Assembly (NCBI GenBank): GCA_037178625.1
Contig: CM074147.1
Location: 930,001-994,000 of the forward strand
Direction of reading: 5' to 3'
Origin: Skeletonema tropicum
Lineage: Eukaryota > Bacillariophyta > Thalassiosirophyceae > Thalassiosirales > Thalassiosiraceae
Length of the DNA stretch: 64,000 nt
The position numbers were made by a program, and so were the translations under genes. The notes under the pieces were generated by a model, which had not been told where the DNA came from, did no database searches, and saw only the letters and a program-made list of their open reading frames with translations. Below, piece by piece: positions 45,066-57,344 of the stretch. Position 1 is the stretch's first letter. The number at the start of each line of letters is the position of its first letter.

Positions 45066-45547
45066 TTTGTATTATTGAATATGATATATGGAAACGAAGC
45101 TGATGCGAGGGAATAGACGCAGCCTTTGGTGGAGATGTTCTACTGTATGATTTGAATCGATTGGCACAGAGCAGGAGTGTGAAAGATGTGTGGACCTCGG
45201 CTTGATTGCCAAAAACTTTTTAGAGATCCAAGGAGATCCAAGGAGGAGTCCAGGAGATCGAATCTACCGCCATCGGAGCTCACGCACAGTCACAAATGGA
45301 GCCCACGCGTACAGATGATCTCGAGATCGAGGATCGAGGATAGAGGAGTGCAGTGACGACTACTACGACATCGCATCGATTGCAGCAGTTGTTGTGGTGA
45401 TCGGGCCATAGTAGGCGAGTGAAACACTGCTCAAAGAAAGGGCAGCAGCTTTGGGTCAAGATCGTCTAGCGTCAAGCGACAAAGGTTTTGGCGCAGATGC
45501 CTTTTTATCATCATGCGCGCTCATTATCATCAACATTTTTTGATGTG
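45066..45547. other. Divergent intergenic region
   Basis: Between CPN10 (minus) and the LMF-like gene (plus). It contains small direct repeats of AGGAGATCCAAGG at 45223-45250 and GATCGAGGAT at 45320-45340. No gene was found. Confidence 0.45.
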
Positions 45548-47754
45548 ATGCTGAGGCGGCTGCGTCTCCATCTTCTCAGTGGTTGCTGTATTCTTCCTTG
45601 CACAGTCGACATACACTGTGTTGGGTTTCGCTCGCCCTTCCTTACTAGCTAGTACGCATGCAAAGAGTCCGCTTCTAAAGACAACAACAATAATCTCTGA
45701 TGCTCGATCCGCGAACATCCCTGTCGAGCAGGGTTCGCTTTGCCTGTGGAGTCGTCACAATCTGCCACCTACAGCGATCGCAGGCAGCAAGCGCCAAAGA
45801 ATAAAAGCAAAGAAAATGCTATCAACCGTAATTGCTACACTGTTACTGACAATCAAACCAGCTCGGGCGGCTACAGCTACAGCTGTAGCAAGTGAAAAGC
45901 TGAAGACAATGCTATCAACAGTGCTTGCTGCACTCTCAACGACAATCAATCCAGCAGGGACAGCTACAGCGGTAGCAGCAGCTCCCTCCTATCATCTCAC
46001 AAGAATCCTCTTCTTGCGCATGCTAGCAATAGTCTACATTGCAGCTTTTTCCGTCGCAAGGTTTCAAAACAAAGGTCTGATCGGTGATAGAGGCATCACA
46101 CCAGCAAGGATTGTGTTGAATGACTCTCAAACACGTCAAGAACTAAGATCAGCAAGAAGGAAGGAATGGGCTGAAGAGAGAAAGAAATATTCACAAAAAG
46201 GCCCATGGTTACTGAACAAACTGTCAGATTCTACTGTGGCAACCATTTGTCGTGACAAGTTTTGGTTCCGAACAGATCGTGCAGATCGTCCACTCCCTTG
46301 CTTGCTGTGGCTTGCAAAAGATCGAAATAATCTCAATCCATGGCTGGACGGTTTGGCAAATACAGGTTTGCTACTATCATCAATAATGCTTGCTACAGGA
46401 TCAGCGAACGCTTTGCTGATATTTGCGCTGTGGCTTATTCAGCGTAGCTTCATGTCAGTCGGCGGTGTCTTTTAGTGAGTCCTTTACAGCCACAACGGTT
46501 CACGCCTCGCGTAATTTGATCGTTAACGTCTCTCGTCATTTTTCTTCTTTGTCACGCAGTGGATACGGGTGGGAACCGCAAATGGCGGAGCTGACATTTC
46601 ATGCCATGTTCTTGGTCCCTTTACTTAGTATGGATCCATTCTTTGGCACCAAAAATGGTGTGTTCGCTGTCCCTACGCTCGTAGTGTGGGCTATCCGTTT
46701 CTACTTATTCAAGATCATGCTTGGAGCAGGATTGATTAAAATCAAAAGTTCTGATGAGAAATGGAAACCAGGTGATATGTCTGCGATGTACTACTTTTAC
46801 GAGACGCAGCCCGTGCCTAATCCGTTCTCTCGGTACTTCCATTTCATGCCCAAGGCGTGGCATAAGTTCGAGGTGTGGAGCAATCATTTTGTAGAATTAG
46901 TGGCACCGTTTTTGCTACTGTTACCATTTCGGAAGTGGAGGATAGCTGGAGCGTTGATGCAGATTAATTTCCAAGCAATTCTCATCAACAGCGGAAATCT
47001 GAGCTTCTTAAACTGGTTGACAATTGTACCTGCAATCTTATGCTTAGACGACGTGTTCTTGGTCAACAACTTGCCATCCTTAGCTCAGAAAGTAATGATT
47101 GGAACTCCGATGACTTCCTCTTTTGTTTCATCACTAAAGACTGGGTCAATGCAACTGCTGCATACTCCAATGCCCAGAAAGCTCATCAGTTTTGCATTTT
47201 TCATTCTCATGGCAAAGTTAAACATCAAGGTGGTGCAAAATCTACTTTCTAGAAGACAACTAATGAATGCATCATTTGACAAATTGCGTCTAGCTGGGAC
47301 TTACGGTGCCTTCGGCGTGGTGGCTGAAGAAAGAGAAGAATTGATCATTGAATCGGCGGTAGACGCAGATGGGCCGTGGAAAGAATACAATTTCAATGTC
47401 AAACCGGGCGATGTTAACAAAAGTCCTAGGTGGATATCCCCATATCATCATCGTTTGGACTGGCAGTTATGGATAGCGGCACAAACTGGTAGAATAGAGA
47501 GGAATCCTTGGATTTTGAGCTTGCTTCTTAAACTTTTGCAGCAAGAAAAGGATGTGATAGGTTTGTTAGAAAGCGATCCATGGGCTGGAAGCGACACTTC
47601 ACCCAAGTATATCAGAGTTGAGAAGTACAAATATTCGTACAATATGGAAGGAACTTCACCGTATTGGAATCGTGAACGGATTGGTAGATACTTTCCATAC
47701 GATCAAGGCGTTTTGACGGAGGCAATGCTCAAGGATATCATCAGAGGACGATGA
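45548..47754 (+). CDS. Lipase maturation factor (LMF)-family membrane protein
   Basis: Exons 45548-46474 and 46560-47754, intron GTGAGT...CACGCAG. The order of conserved blocks follows LMF1/LMF2: RNNLNPWLDGLANTGLLLSS, IQRSFMSVGGVFYGYGWEPQ across the intron, FYLFKIMLGAGLIKI, YYFYETQPVPNPFSRYFH, FVELVAPFLLLLPF and INSGNLSFLNWL. The C-terminal domain has YRPR-like WISPYHHRLDWQLWIAA. LMF1 helps fold lipases in the ER of animals. The ATG at 45548 reads a signal-like start but needs one extra base skipped near 45576 (CTCAGTGG). The downstream frame has no ATG before 45816. Residues 80-140 hold two similar Ala/Thr segments (MLSTVIATLLLTIKPA, MLSTVLAALSTTINPA). Confidence 0.8.
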
Positions 47755-48044
47755 TTGAAAACAATACGTGCGAACCAGCGCAACGAGCTTGCAACTCCGC
47801 ATTCTGCAGATAATGTTGAGACGGCGACAATCGGTTGAGGCGGCTCGCTGGCAGAGCACTATATTTTACACAGGGAAATATCAGGCCGTACACAAAGAGC
47901 GAAGCTGTAATGAAGTAGACAAAATAAATGAAATGCTATGAACAATTATCAAACAGTCCAATGACAATAATTGCATGTTGTATTCTTTCCTTCAGATATG
48001 AGAAATCACCGCGCACAAAAAACATGTTCAAATCTCTCTCGCAT

Positions 48045-50330
48045 CTAAGAGCCTGGTTTGTCATCGTAGCGAAGGCCAGGAGTGATAACAATATCACCAT
48101 AATTTTTCTCTTGGTTCAATTCAACAAAGTCCCATGTTTTGAGTTGAAGCATCTCGAAGAAAACACCAGCAGCTGTGCGGCGATTGACACCTGAGATCAG
48201 CTTGTTGTAGCTCAGTTGGGCGTCCTTTGCCATCTCTTCTTCGTCATCCTCATCTGCATTACGAGACTTCATCTCATTTTTGATCTTTCGAAAAACTTTC
48301 ACAGTGTGCGTGTGCCACTTTGAGTTGTGGGAAACTATCTCGTCACCAGCAGCTTGACGGTCCTCATCTGCATCATAAAAGTCCTTGTCAAGCTCGTTGA
48401 CAGCACCCAATGAAAAGCTGGAGCGGTCAGATTGGTGAGAAACCTCGTCGTCCTCGAGATCGTCGTTCTTGTATTCCACATGGCCAAAGTCGTCCTGGAC
48501 TTCAAAGGGGGTCTCGACATCGTTCTCAAACTCAACATCTTGATCGCCACCTCCAAACTCAATGTCTTCATCTCTCTGCAAGTCGTGACCGTCAACGCTA
48601 TCGCGCTCTGCAGCAGATCTAGCATTTTCTACATCCTCGGCCTCTTCCTCCATGAGTTCCTCGGCGGCAGCGCCACGTTGTTCTTCGCCCTTGGCCCCGC
48701 GCATGCGGAATGGGAGCTGTGTGCCAGCTTTGCCAGATATCTTGACAGTGTTGCGTCCCCATAGCTCAAGGAGCTCGGGGGCTAAACCACCATCATCACC
48801 GAGGCATGGCCTTGCAAGAAGACGCTCCATGGGAAGGGTGTTGAGAACTCTGCTCAATCTAGCGTACTCTGGATCTTCTTCCTCGGCATCCTCCCTAGGC
48901 CAAGAGGCGAGGCCTGGCTCGTCATCGAGAACAATGTCAGATGTATCTCGGAGCATGGCTTTCATTTGTTCATTGGTTAGCTCAGTATTGTTGTTGTCAA
49001 TGACAATTTTTCTACGTTTCTTCATTCTCTTGGGACCGACAGTTTTCTTCCTCTTCTTGGGGGCGGCGGCTGCCGATTGGGATTCATCATCCAATCCAGA
49101 GATTTCAAGGTCGCCAAGGGTGGAGCGACGGCGGGATTCGTCATCCTTGGAAGAAGCGACACTGAGGAGGCCAGAATCGTCCTTGGGCTGGTTATCAGAG
49201 GTGTCTACATCAAAGTCAACATCTCCACCACCAAAGTCAGGCTCCTCAGACATAGTAGGAGAGCCCGGTCTTCCAGTGGAGCCATCTTTCATGGGAGTAT
49301 CGTTGATCTGTAGGCAGTAGGTAATGAGACAAAGGTCAACAAGTGAGCAGGGCACAGATTTGGCAATGACAATCAAAAAATATCATGCACTGACAATACT
49401 AACCTGCAACTGACGGTCCGATGCAATCGAATCATTGGCACCACGAACAAGTTCCACCCTCGATGCAACACTTTCCCTTCCTCTAACTCCCTCCACATCC
49501 TCCTCCTCCTCCAAGTCAGCATCAGGCTGAAACACATGCATATCCTCCTCTTCATCCTCATCCCTCATATCAGCATCGGGATCGAATGCACCCCAACCCT
49601 CCTCTTCCTCCTCGTCCTCTTGTCCAGGAGCACGTCCAATATTTTCCGAATCCAAAGTCAAATTAGCCGCCGCATTGGTACTCAGAGTCGACTTCTTCCT
49701 TCTCCTAGTTCCATCCTCATCTTCCTCATCAAAGTCATCATCATCGGCCACAATCCACTCTCCCTCTCCATTATTCCCCGGTTCCAACGAAAAAGGAATG
49801 GCAAAGGCTCCTCCTCCACCCCCAGCAGCATTTTGACTACTCTCATTGGGATCCATGAGCAGCACAGGCTCCACCAGCAATCCATTCATTAAATCCTGAG
49901 TGTAATATTCTCCAAAGTTAGCAACATTGGCATTATTCCCATCCTTCTTGGATTGAGCATTAGGATCCATGTCCAATAACACCAATCCCCCGTGTTCACC
50001 TGATGCATTATCCTTATTCTTTCCCTGTGCATTCGCTCCACCCCCCTGATTCGTGGGTTTGAAGGCCATCTTGATCTTGACAAGTGCCTCATGACAATCA
50101 TTGGCGAGATATTTGACCTTTCGTGAGTAAATGCGCACCACTCCCAGTAATAGATGCCCCGAGACACGCAGTGCGAGAGGGACGGTGGGGTTGACGATGG
50201 AATCGACCGAGTTGGCTATGTCCGTGGAGAAAATTTGGGGACGGCCGAGTTTCTTGTCGCCCCAGTGAGCGGCGAGCCATACTTTGCCGAGGGGCCCCTT
50301 TTTGGCCAGGATGATTTGCGAGTAAAACAT
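48045..50330 (-). CDS. RAD21: Cohesin kleisin subunit RAD21/SCC1
   Basis: Exons 50330-49404 and 49307-48045 (intron GTTAGT...CTACAG) give 729 residues. The N-terminal kleisin domain is unmistakable: [20 protein letters not shown], then [22 protein letters not shown]. The C-terminal winged helix [18 protein letters not shown] followed by [19 protein letters not shown] binds the SMC1 head. Between them is an acidic, Ser/Asp-rich linker with possible separase sites. The gene could encode REC8 instead, but the general layout and conserved ends fit the mitotic form. The linker is Gly/Asn/Asp-rich and disordered. Confidence 0.93.
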
Positions 50331-51364
50331 GCTCTAGAGCGACTTGCTTTGAGAAAGAATGTACACTTCGTTGCTGGTTGTCACTATCGTTACTCTCTTG
50401 TTCTTGTTCTGTTGGATAGAAGAAGGAAGTTTTTGTCAGTAAAGAAGTGAGAGACGAACAATCAATCTCATAGAGCAAGACGAACACTTGATGCATGTCC
50501 GCACTCGAGGCACATTCTTATGAAGTTTAGAACTATCCGGTGTGCAGCCAGCGGGAACTAATGTCGGCGGCGCGTTTGGGGTGTATCGTCTTGATGACAT
50601 GACACATCCTCGCTCGGAGGCACTTCTCAGGCGGGCAAATGTACAGCAGAAAACTCACATCTCCGACTCTAACGCCGCAGCAGCAATATTGTCTCCTCTG
50701 TCTCCTCTCTAAGGCTGTGGATGTAGCTGATGATCACTGGGAGGCGTTCTAGTAGAGACAATCACCATTGAGGTTAGGCAATGCGTTGAGCAATAAAAGC
50801 AGAATGGAAAAAAAAATTGAATTTTGGATCCCGCCATAAATTCGAAATCGGCACCCGCCAAAAATGGGGACAATTCTGGACATAAAAGGCAATCACATTA
50901 AACACGGACAGGAACAGGACATCAATACCAGCAGTGTCATGTTGGAGATTGTAGACAGCGTTATTAGAGAAACAGCAGCTACTTATTATAGGACAGAGCT
51001 TCATGCGCATGCAAGCAACCTATATACAACCATGACGGATACATCACCCTTGAACGCCCTCTCTAGAGAAAGAGTAGCATATTACCGGAGGAGGACCAGC
51101 TATGCGCAGCAACTATTCAGTTTCAGTGTAACACAGCTACATTCCTTCTCTGTCCTTTGGTTACCCAGCCAACTACATGAAGTATAGGCAGAACTACAAT
51201 ATCCACTACCCACTACCCAAGCAGTTGCGTCTACGAAGTCATGTCCTGCTATTCATCATCAGACTCACAGCCGCACAAAGGACTACGAAGAGAGCAGCCA
51301 CCTTTTGTGCTACCTTGGCATTTCTTGCGTTTCTTCGTCGAGAAAATGAAGCTATTGTGTTCTG
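50331..51364. other. Intergenic region with a possible short ORF
   Basis: A 107-codon frame from ATG 50864 to 51187 (ILDIKGNHIKHG ... SFSVTQLHSF) overlaps a second frame 51177-51368 in the next phase, ending IRLTAAQRTTKRAATFC. It may be one small gene with a frame break like those elsewhere, or chance. Otherwise the region is the promoter side of RAD21. Confidence 0.3.
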
Positions 51365-52108
51365 CTAAACGAGCTTAGGACCAGAATTTATATTTGTAGT
51401 GACTGTGTCAACTTTGAAAAAACGGTGTTTGTTTTTTCTTACGAATATACGGTTGCTCCTTTGATCTATAAATGTAGACTTCAATGACAGATGATTGCTG
51501 TTTTTCATCCCTGAAGGTAATTGATCATTTTCTAGCACACTGCCAAACTTTTTTGCTTTTGTTTTGAGCTGCTGCCATGCCTTTGTCCCTGTCCACGAAA
51601 GCCAGATCCTAGCAGGAATGGTTAATGGCTTGAAAAACAGCCGTCCAAGTTTTGCTTCAGCGTATGACACACATAGGCGCGTTGCGTCTAAGGAAGGAAA
51701 TTTACGATCGAGAAAGGCAACAAGCTTACTATTCCGTGAAGCTTGTTCAAGTGCTACTAGTGAGCTACATGCTTTCCGTTTGATGCCATCAGATATGAAA
51801 GACATGTTCACAAAAGAGTTCATTATAGCACTTCGAGGCATTTCCTCAATACCGAGGGACTTCGCAGCAGGTTGCAGTGATGTCAAACTTGCAGCCGAGT
51901 AGCAGAGCCACCAAGTCGATCCAACAAGGACAGCTGACAGCACAGTGTGGATTATCAAGAAAGGAGCAACATCCGATGTTGATATATTTTGCTCGTCGAG
52001 GTATTCCTTTACACCCATCGTGCGTTTAGCATGTGCAGCGTAAGAGTGTAGGGGTCTTGATGGCATCATGATGGCATTTTTGCCGTGCGTGCGAGTTGTT
52101 GCGTCCAT
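51365..52108 (-). CDS. Membrane protein, FAM210/DUF1279-like (tentative)
   Basis: 247 residues from ATG 52108. One clear transmembrane helix (APFLIIHTVLSAVLVGSTWWLCY), then a soluble section ending KLGRLFFKPLTIPARIWLSW, which resembles the 'KL..P.R..LT...TP' end of DUF1279/FAM210 proteins of mitochondria and plastids. The C-terminal 70 residues are basic. An N-terminal Arg/His/Ala-rich stretch could serve organelle import. The assignment is weak. Confidence 0.55.
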   Translation of the reverse strand: MDATTRTHGKNAIMMPSRPLHSYAAHAKRTMGVKEYLDEQNISTSDVAPFLIIHTVLSAVLVGSTWWLCYSAASLTSLQPAAKSLGIEEMPRSAIMNSFVNMSFISDGIKRKACSSLVALEQASRNSKLVAFLDRKFPSLDATRLCVSYAEAKLGRLFFKPLTIPARIWLSWTGTKAWQQLKTKAKKFGSVLENDQLPSGMKNSNHLSLKSTFIDQRSNRIFVRKNKHRFFKVDTVTTNINSGPKLV

Positions 52109-52341
52109 GCCATCCGCAAAATTTTGCCGGCGACGAACGACCTCAGTACCATTTCAGTGTGCCTGAACGGTACTCAAAATTTAGAGCGGAATTCATACAT
52201 ACTTATTTGTGGATGTGGATCAACGGGAAAGAAGAGAAGAGAAGCAAGAAAAACAAGCTACTTATGTATGTAGAGAGCGAGCGATCGCGAGAGAGTGCCC
52301 AGCCAGTTCATGATGATATTATGATGTTGTAGAAACACACG

Positions 52342-52924
52342 ATGGTTCTTGATTGCAGTCAGTTAGAGCGTCTGTGTCTAAGTTCATCTGGAAGAAGATT
52401 CTTAAGAAAATGTTCGCCTCATCGGAATCCAGGAAGCTGGTTTTTTATCAACGTTGCCGTACTGATTTGGTCTATTAGGCTCATTGTCTATATCGTCGGC
52501 ACTCAAAACGATAATAATGAGCGCGATGAAAAAACTTCAGCCGAGTTGGAATATCTGATCTATAATTTTGGAATTTGTACAGTTTGGGTTCTTGAAGCTG
52601 GCCTAAACATTTTCGATCACATTGACACAAAGCAAGATGGCGATAAGAGCAATTTACTTCATAACCCAGACGAATAATGTCACCGATGCAAGTGAAACAA
52701 AGCCTCTTTGGATTGAATTTTTTATTGCAGTTTACTTTGTCTTTGATAGTTTGAGCGTGATATCTGATCTGTCTAGAAATGAAATCCATAAACTGTCGAA
52801 AGGGATGTTGGGTGACGTGCTCACCAACATGCTGGCTTATTTTTTCCTTGTCTACCGTCAATTCATTGATTGGCGTAGATCCAACTTGGACCAGACCGAG
52901 CAAACTGACGTAAATATTGTTTAG
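52342..52924 (+). CDS. Hypothetical four-helix membrane protein; one frame break
   Basis: ATG 52342 opens SWFFINVAVLIWSIRLIVYIV (helix 1) and LIYNFGICTVWVLEAGLNIF (helix 2), ending at a TAA after LLHNPDE at 52677. The next frame, entered by skipping one base of CCAGACG near 52671, continues TNNVTDASETKPLWIEFFIAVYFVFDSL (helix 3) and MLGDVLTNMLAYFFLVYRQF (helix 4) to 52924. The join is smooth and gives about 193 residues. Two pairs of helices with an acidic connection recall small channel-like or PRA-type proteins, but I make no family call. Confidence 0.55.
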
Positions 52925-53072
52925 CTGGGCATTGCCAAGGTGACTGTGATATTGTTAGGATAAACTTATGTAATGAGATCTTTCTTGTTGGTATTTCTTT
53001 TCGTGCAGCTTAATCCAATGGCTGCAATCATGACAATGGGAGCCGTTTCAATCTATTGTGACGTTCCAAATG

Positions 53073-55874
53073 TCAAGTCAATGCATCCACTTTCAGCGCG
53101 TCTGATTGGGCATCTGGTTCAACTGACGGCTTCAAAAAACGGTTCTTTGCGTCCGAAATCCACTTGTCCACTTGCTTCTCGTGAAGTCCGGTCTTCTCCA
53201 TCATGTAGACATAGTCTAATTCGGTGAAATACGAATAGTCGATGTTGCCAGCTACTGTTGGCGATTCTTTGAGGAAGTGGAGGAAATCGACTACCTTCGG
53301 TGGATGCTGAGTTTGATTGGATCCTGAGCCTGTAGGAGTTACAGTGGCAATCTCATTTGCCAGGTTCATCAATTTGGATGAAATTGTTGAACCTGCTGCT
53401 TCGTAAAAAGACGTTAGATCTTCCTCCTCGTCGTCATCTTCCTCTCCTGCTACATACTGATTTGTCATGCCATTCTCAGGAGATACATCTTGACTTGATT
53501 CTCCTGAAAGTACGGCCGATCGAGGGATTAACTCAACTGATTTACCAAGTTGCAGCAAGTCACGAGCAATAAAGCTGCCCTCAACTTTCCGTGAGATCAT
53601 GTTTGTATCGACCTGGAAGTTGAAATTACAATTTCCGTCATCAAGCTGGGATGAATCAAATTGGTCGAAAATCTTACGTCGAAGGTCAAACAAAGAGTCG
53701 TTGATTCCTACATCGACATGAATGGGTCCATTACTGCAGGTAACAGTAAAATGAGCTAAATTGGTCTCTGTCTTCGTAGCCGTTGCTGTCGCAAAAAGCC
53801 TGTGCTTGATTGTCTGCTCACCAGCAGACACCATGTGCCCTCCCAATAAATAGTTCTGGATCGCCTTAGGAGGTTCCAACAACCCAACTTCTCCTCCTCC
53901 ATCTGCATCTCTTTCTGCCAACTTCGCACCATCAACAGCAGCATCTCTGGCAATTTTGATATTCCATTCTACCGCAGCCGGATCACTGGGCGCGGTTTCT
54001 GGTTGCAATATATCACTAGCAATCCGATGAGCTACTTGAGCCAATGCTTCGCTGACGAATACACCAATGTTACACCATTTCCTAGCATACCAAATTCGGA
54101 CCTCATATGAACCATCATTACATTGGCGCACACCTCCAACGTTTCGCTTTGGATTATTTGGATCTTGATACTTTGATGTCTTCTTCTTCCTCTGCCACTG
54201 GTCTTTTTGCAGGGAGTCAATGTAATTGTCTCGAGGAGCCTTAACCACGCGTGGCGACACACGCAGCTGCTGCCGAGACTCTTCACAGGAAATAGTACTA
54301 GCTTCTTCATCTTCTTCTTTTTCCTTTCCGTCTTCTTTCCTCTCTTCTTCTGTAGACTCCCCTTCTTGGGCCTTCTGCTTTTCTTGATAACTTGTATCGT
54401 CCAGTTGCTCCACTTCCATCTTATCACTCTCTTCAAAGGTAACATCCGCATTATAACTTACTTCCATCGCTGCATCAGCGGTCTTTCCCTCCTCAGTCTT
54501 CTGCTGTTCAACATCTACTACTTCCATTGCTACATCGGCGGTCTTTCCACCTTCTGTCTGTTTCTTTTCCTTCTCGACCTTTTTCTTTTTCGCCACCTTC
54601 TGTTTCGCATCAGCAGCCTTCTTCCGCTTCTTCCGAAGATTATGCTCCCCGACGAGCCTATCTTTCCCCCCTGGGTGATGTAAATCGAATTTTTGAGCAT
54701 GAGACTTGACTTGATTTTTATCCCGAGTTGGAATTTGCGCTGTGACATTAACCCAATCTCCCCATCCATATGTAATGACTGCTTGTTCAAATTTGTTGTG
54801 TTCATCTGGTGTCCATGTTCCCTCAGAGTATCCGCTTTCATTCTTGGTACTTCTTACGGAACTCTGACTACTAGAGGAGCTCTTTGGACTTCTAGGACGT
54901 TTAGAACTTTTTGGACTTTTCGGACTTTTTGGACTTTTGGGTTCAGCAGCAGCCGGCTCATTCGCAACATCATCATCTGCCGTAGCTGCACCGGTCACTC
55001 GACTCACATAGTCATTGCTATAGAGTTGAGGATTTCTAGAAACAAGTTTGGCATGCTCTGCCTTGAGCCTTGCCTCCTCATCCTGCTTGTGACGCTTGAT
55101 GGTAAGAGCACGAGATCGTATCTGTGTGACATTTTTTGTGGGGACATTCTTGGCAATTTCTTTCCAGCTTCCCCAACCGTTTATGATAACACCCATCTTG
55201 AATTGTTCTTGTTCTTCCTCTGTCCACGATGGTGAGCCCCCAGCGTTGCTACTGGTGGAAGAATCATTACCGCTACTAACGCTAGATTTGGTGGAATAGT
55301 TGTCGCTTAGATCGTCACCATTGTGATATGCTATCAACTCGCGGTATTCATCGTTTCGGTGTATCATAAACTTTTGAGCATGTGACTTTATCTGAGCCTT
55401 GTCTCTCGTAGACATTAGAGTCAAAATTGATGCCCACTTGCCCCAACCAAAAATTATGCAGCCCGCCTCGAATGTTTGGCACTCGGTTTCACTCCATGTG
55501 CCCATGGATTTGTTCTCAGTATTTGCGCCCGTGGCACCTCTATTTGCAGCAGTCATGAGATCTTTGTGTTCCGCGAGGAAATGCGCTTTCAGCTTGTCAC
55601 CCGACATTTTATTCGCCTCGCATGCGGGGCAATGATATAATTTGAGAGGATATGCTACTGAAGGCGACGTTCGAGCCAACACAACATCTACTTCTTCATC
55701 ATCCAAATCGCCCTTCTTCGGAGTTTCTAGCCGTGACAAGCGCAATCGCTCGCTGCTTCTCTCTGGAGGGGGGCATTGCGATAATTGCTCTCCTGACATC
55801 ACAGTAGGAGGCTGATTAATGATTGGACTGCTCGCGGCAGCGACGGCTGTATTGTCGGTCGTCACCGTCACCAT
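53073..55874 (-). CDS. Multi-domain transcription factor: C2H2, three MYB/SHAQKYF, AP2-like and homeobox
   Basis: 933 residues in one exon from ATG 55874. In order: a C2H2-like finger (YHCPACEANKMSG...H, about 80-105); MYB repeat 1 (GTWSETECQTFEAG ... IKSHAQKFMIHR, about 125-172); MYB 2 (SWTEEEQEQFKMG ... QIRSRALTIKRH); MYB 3 (TWTPDEHNKFEQAV ... VKSHAQKFDLHH); Lys/Glu-rich linkers with repeated KTADVAMEV; an AP2-like segment (RNVGGVRQCNDGSYEVRIWY ... ALAQVAHRIA); and a C-terminal homeodomain-like end (LDYVYMMEKTGLHEKQVDKW, ISDAKNRF). SHAQKYF MYBs bind DNA singly. Three plus other DNA-binding folds in one chain is unusual. The ATG lies in ACCATGG context. Confidence 0.87.
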   Translation of the reverse strand: MVTVTTDNTAVAAASSPIINQPPTVMSGEQLSQCPPPERSSERLRLSRLETPKKGDLDDEEVDVVLARTSPSVAYPLKLYHCPACEANKMSGDKLKAHFLAEHKDLMTAANRGATGANTENKSMGTWSETECQTFEAGCIIFGWGKWASILTLMSTRDKAQIKSHAQKFMIHRNDEYRELIAYHNGDDLSDNYSTKSSVSSGNDSSTSSNAGGSPSWTEEEQEQFKMGVIINGWGSWKEIAKNVPTKNVTQIRSRALTIKRHKQDEEARLKAEHAKLVSRNPQLYSNDYVSRVTGAATADDDVANEPAAAEPKSPKSPKSPKSSKRPRSPKSSSSSQSSVRSTKNESGYSEGTWTPDEHNKFEQAVITYGWGDWVNVTAQIPTRDKNQVKSHAQKFDLHHPGGKDRLVGEHNLRKKRKKAADAKQKVAKKKKVEKEKKQTEGGKTADVAMEVVDVEQQKTEEGKTADAAMEVSYNADVTFEESDKMEVEQLDDTSYQEKQKAQEGESTEEERKEDGKEKEEDEEASTISCEESRQQLRVSPRVVKAPRDNYIDSLQKDQWQRKKKTSKYQDPNNPKRNVGGVRQCNDGSYEVRIWYARKWCNIGVFVSEALAQVAHRIASDILQPETAPSDPAAVEWNIKIARDAAVDGAKLAERDADGGGEVGLLEPPKAIQNYLLGGHMVSAGEQTIKHRLFATATATKTETNLAHFTVTCSNGPIHVDVGINDSLFDLRRKIFDQFDSSQLDDGNCNFNFQVDTNMISRKVEGSFIARDLLQLGKSVELIPRSAVLSGESSQDVSPENGMTNQYVAGEEDDDEEEDLTSFYEAAGSTISSKLMNLANEIATVTPTGSGSNQTQHPPKVVDFLHFLKESPTVAGNIDYSYFTELDYVYMMEKTGLHEKQVDKWISDAKNRFLKPSVEPDAQSDALKVDALT

Positions 55875-56264
55875 GGTCTTTCCAGAGCCTTTATGGCTAC
55901 AACTACAACTATACGCAACTGATGAGTATTGTATCTACCGTGGCACGTAGCAACGAAGTGCAAAGTTAAGGCGCGAAGGCAAGATACAAGAGAGAAGAGA
56001 CGAGAGAGGTGTACACCGTACACCGTATCTATCTGCATCTACGATCCTCGACACCTGTTCCCACGTTCGAGCTTAATAATGATTATATAAACACATAACT
56101 AATAAAGAATTAAACCAATGATCATGCTCTACTATGCCTCTATCTTCGTCTTCATAAGATTTGAACAACAACTTTACAGCAAGTCAAGCAGAGCATCATA
56201 CGAAACGAACGAGAAAAAAATGACACATCACCAAACTACTTATACCTCTTCACATACTGCACGC
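55875..56264. other. Intergenic region
   Basis: Upstream of the MYB gene and downstream of the amidase. AT-rich around 56080-56120. No gene was called. Confidence 0.4.
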
Positions 56265-57344
56265 CTACTCCAAATTCAACTCATTGGTAAGTTCCAACAA
56301 CTCGTCCTCTTCTTCGGTGTTTGGAGGGGGGATTCCAGCCACAGGGCAGCATGCAACTCCAATCGTTTTACGAGTTACAGTCTCAGCCATTGCCTGCGCA
56401 AGCTTCGGATCGGTCACCCATGTCTTATACCAATCAAAGGGGCATTCTGCGACACCCTTGTCACCATCACCATTCGCATAGACACCGGTATATCCACGGT
56501 GAGTCAACTTGAACAACTGGTTCTGACTCTGGTCGTTGGCACGTGCGTCACGGATTTGACTGATAGAAAGCTGCGCATATTGAATGCCATTGTCTTCCGT
56601 TCCACATTCACCAAGGGTTCTTCCGTCACTTCCGATGATTGCAGAATGGCCAAAGTAGGTGTACACACCATCAAAGCCGGAAGCATTTGCGACAGCAACA
56701 TATACCTGATTGCACCATGCCATCGTCTTTGAGACTTGGACTTGTTGATCCTTGGCTGGATACATGTAGCCCTGGGGTCTAATGATAAGTTCTGCACCTT
56801 TCATTGCGCAGTCCCTCCAAATTTCAGGATAGTTGCCATCATCACAAATGATCATCGAGACCTTCATCCCCTTTGGACCCTCTGTAACATAAGTCGTATC
56901 ACCGGGAGTCCATCCCTCGATAGGCGTCCAAGGGAGAATCTTCCTGTATTTCTGGACAATCTCACCCTGATCGTTGATTAGAACAAGTGTGTTGTATGGG
57001 TTCTTCTTCGGGTGTTCTTCGTGCTGCTCACCAGTCAAGCTGAAGACTCCCCAAACACCGGCCTCCTTGCAGGCAGCTCCAAACATGTCAGTCAAGTCGC
57101 CTGGTACTGTACAAGCGGTGTCGAACATCTCTTGCCTATCATACATGATGCCCATAGTAGAGTACTCTGGGAAGACAATCAAATCCATCCCAGGAAGCCC
57201 GGTCTTTGTCCCTTTGACAATCTCGCAGATCTTCTTTGCGTTATCAATAACATCCTCAGTTGTGTGCAGGCGAGGCATTGGATATTGAAAGACGCAAACA
57301 CCAACTGTGTCGGCAGAACTTGAGATATCTCCGTGGCGAGACAT
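56265..57344 (-). CDS. Aliphatic amidase (AmiE-like, nitrilase superfamily)
   Basis: 359 residues with the nitrilase catalytic triad: Glu in [15 protein letters not shown], Lys in [16 protein letters not shown] and Cys in [31 protein letters not shown] and [19 protein letters not shown] match bacterial AmiE/AmiF closely, including chain length (about 345). It hydrolyses short aliphatic amides to acid and ammonia. The substrate range is unknown here. The bacterial look and absence of introns suggest acquisition from bacteria at some time in the lineage, which is inference. The frame is intact. Confidence 0.93.
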   Translation of the reverse strand: MSRHGDISSSADTVGVCVFQYPMPRLHTTEDVIDNAKKICEIVKGTKTGLPGMDLIVFPEYSTMGIMYDRQEMFDTACTVPGDLTDMFGAACKEAGVWGVFSLTGEQHEEHPKKNPYNTLVLINDQGEIVQKYRKILPWTPIEGWTPGDTTYVTEGPKGMKVSMIICDDGNYPEIWRDCAMKGAELIIRPQGYMYPAKDQQVQVSKTMAWCNQVYVAVANASGFDGVYTYFGHSAIIGSDGRTLGECGTEDNGIQYAQLSISQIRDARANDQSQNQLFKLTHRGYTGVYANGDGDKGVAECPFDWYKTWVTDPKLAQAMAETVTRKTIGVACCPVAGIPPPNTEEEDELLELTNELNLE

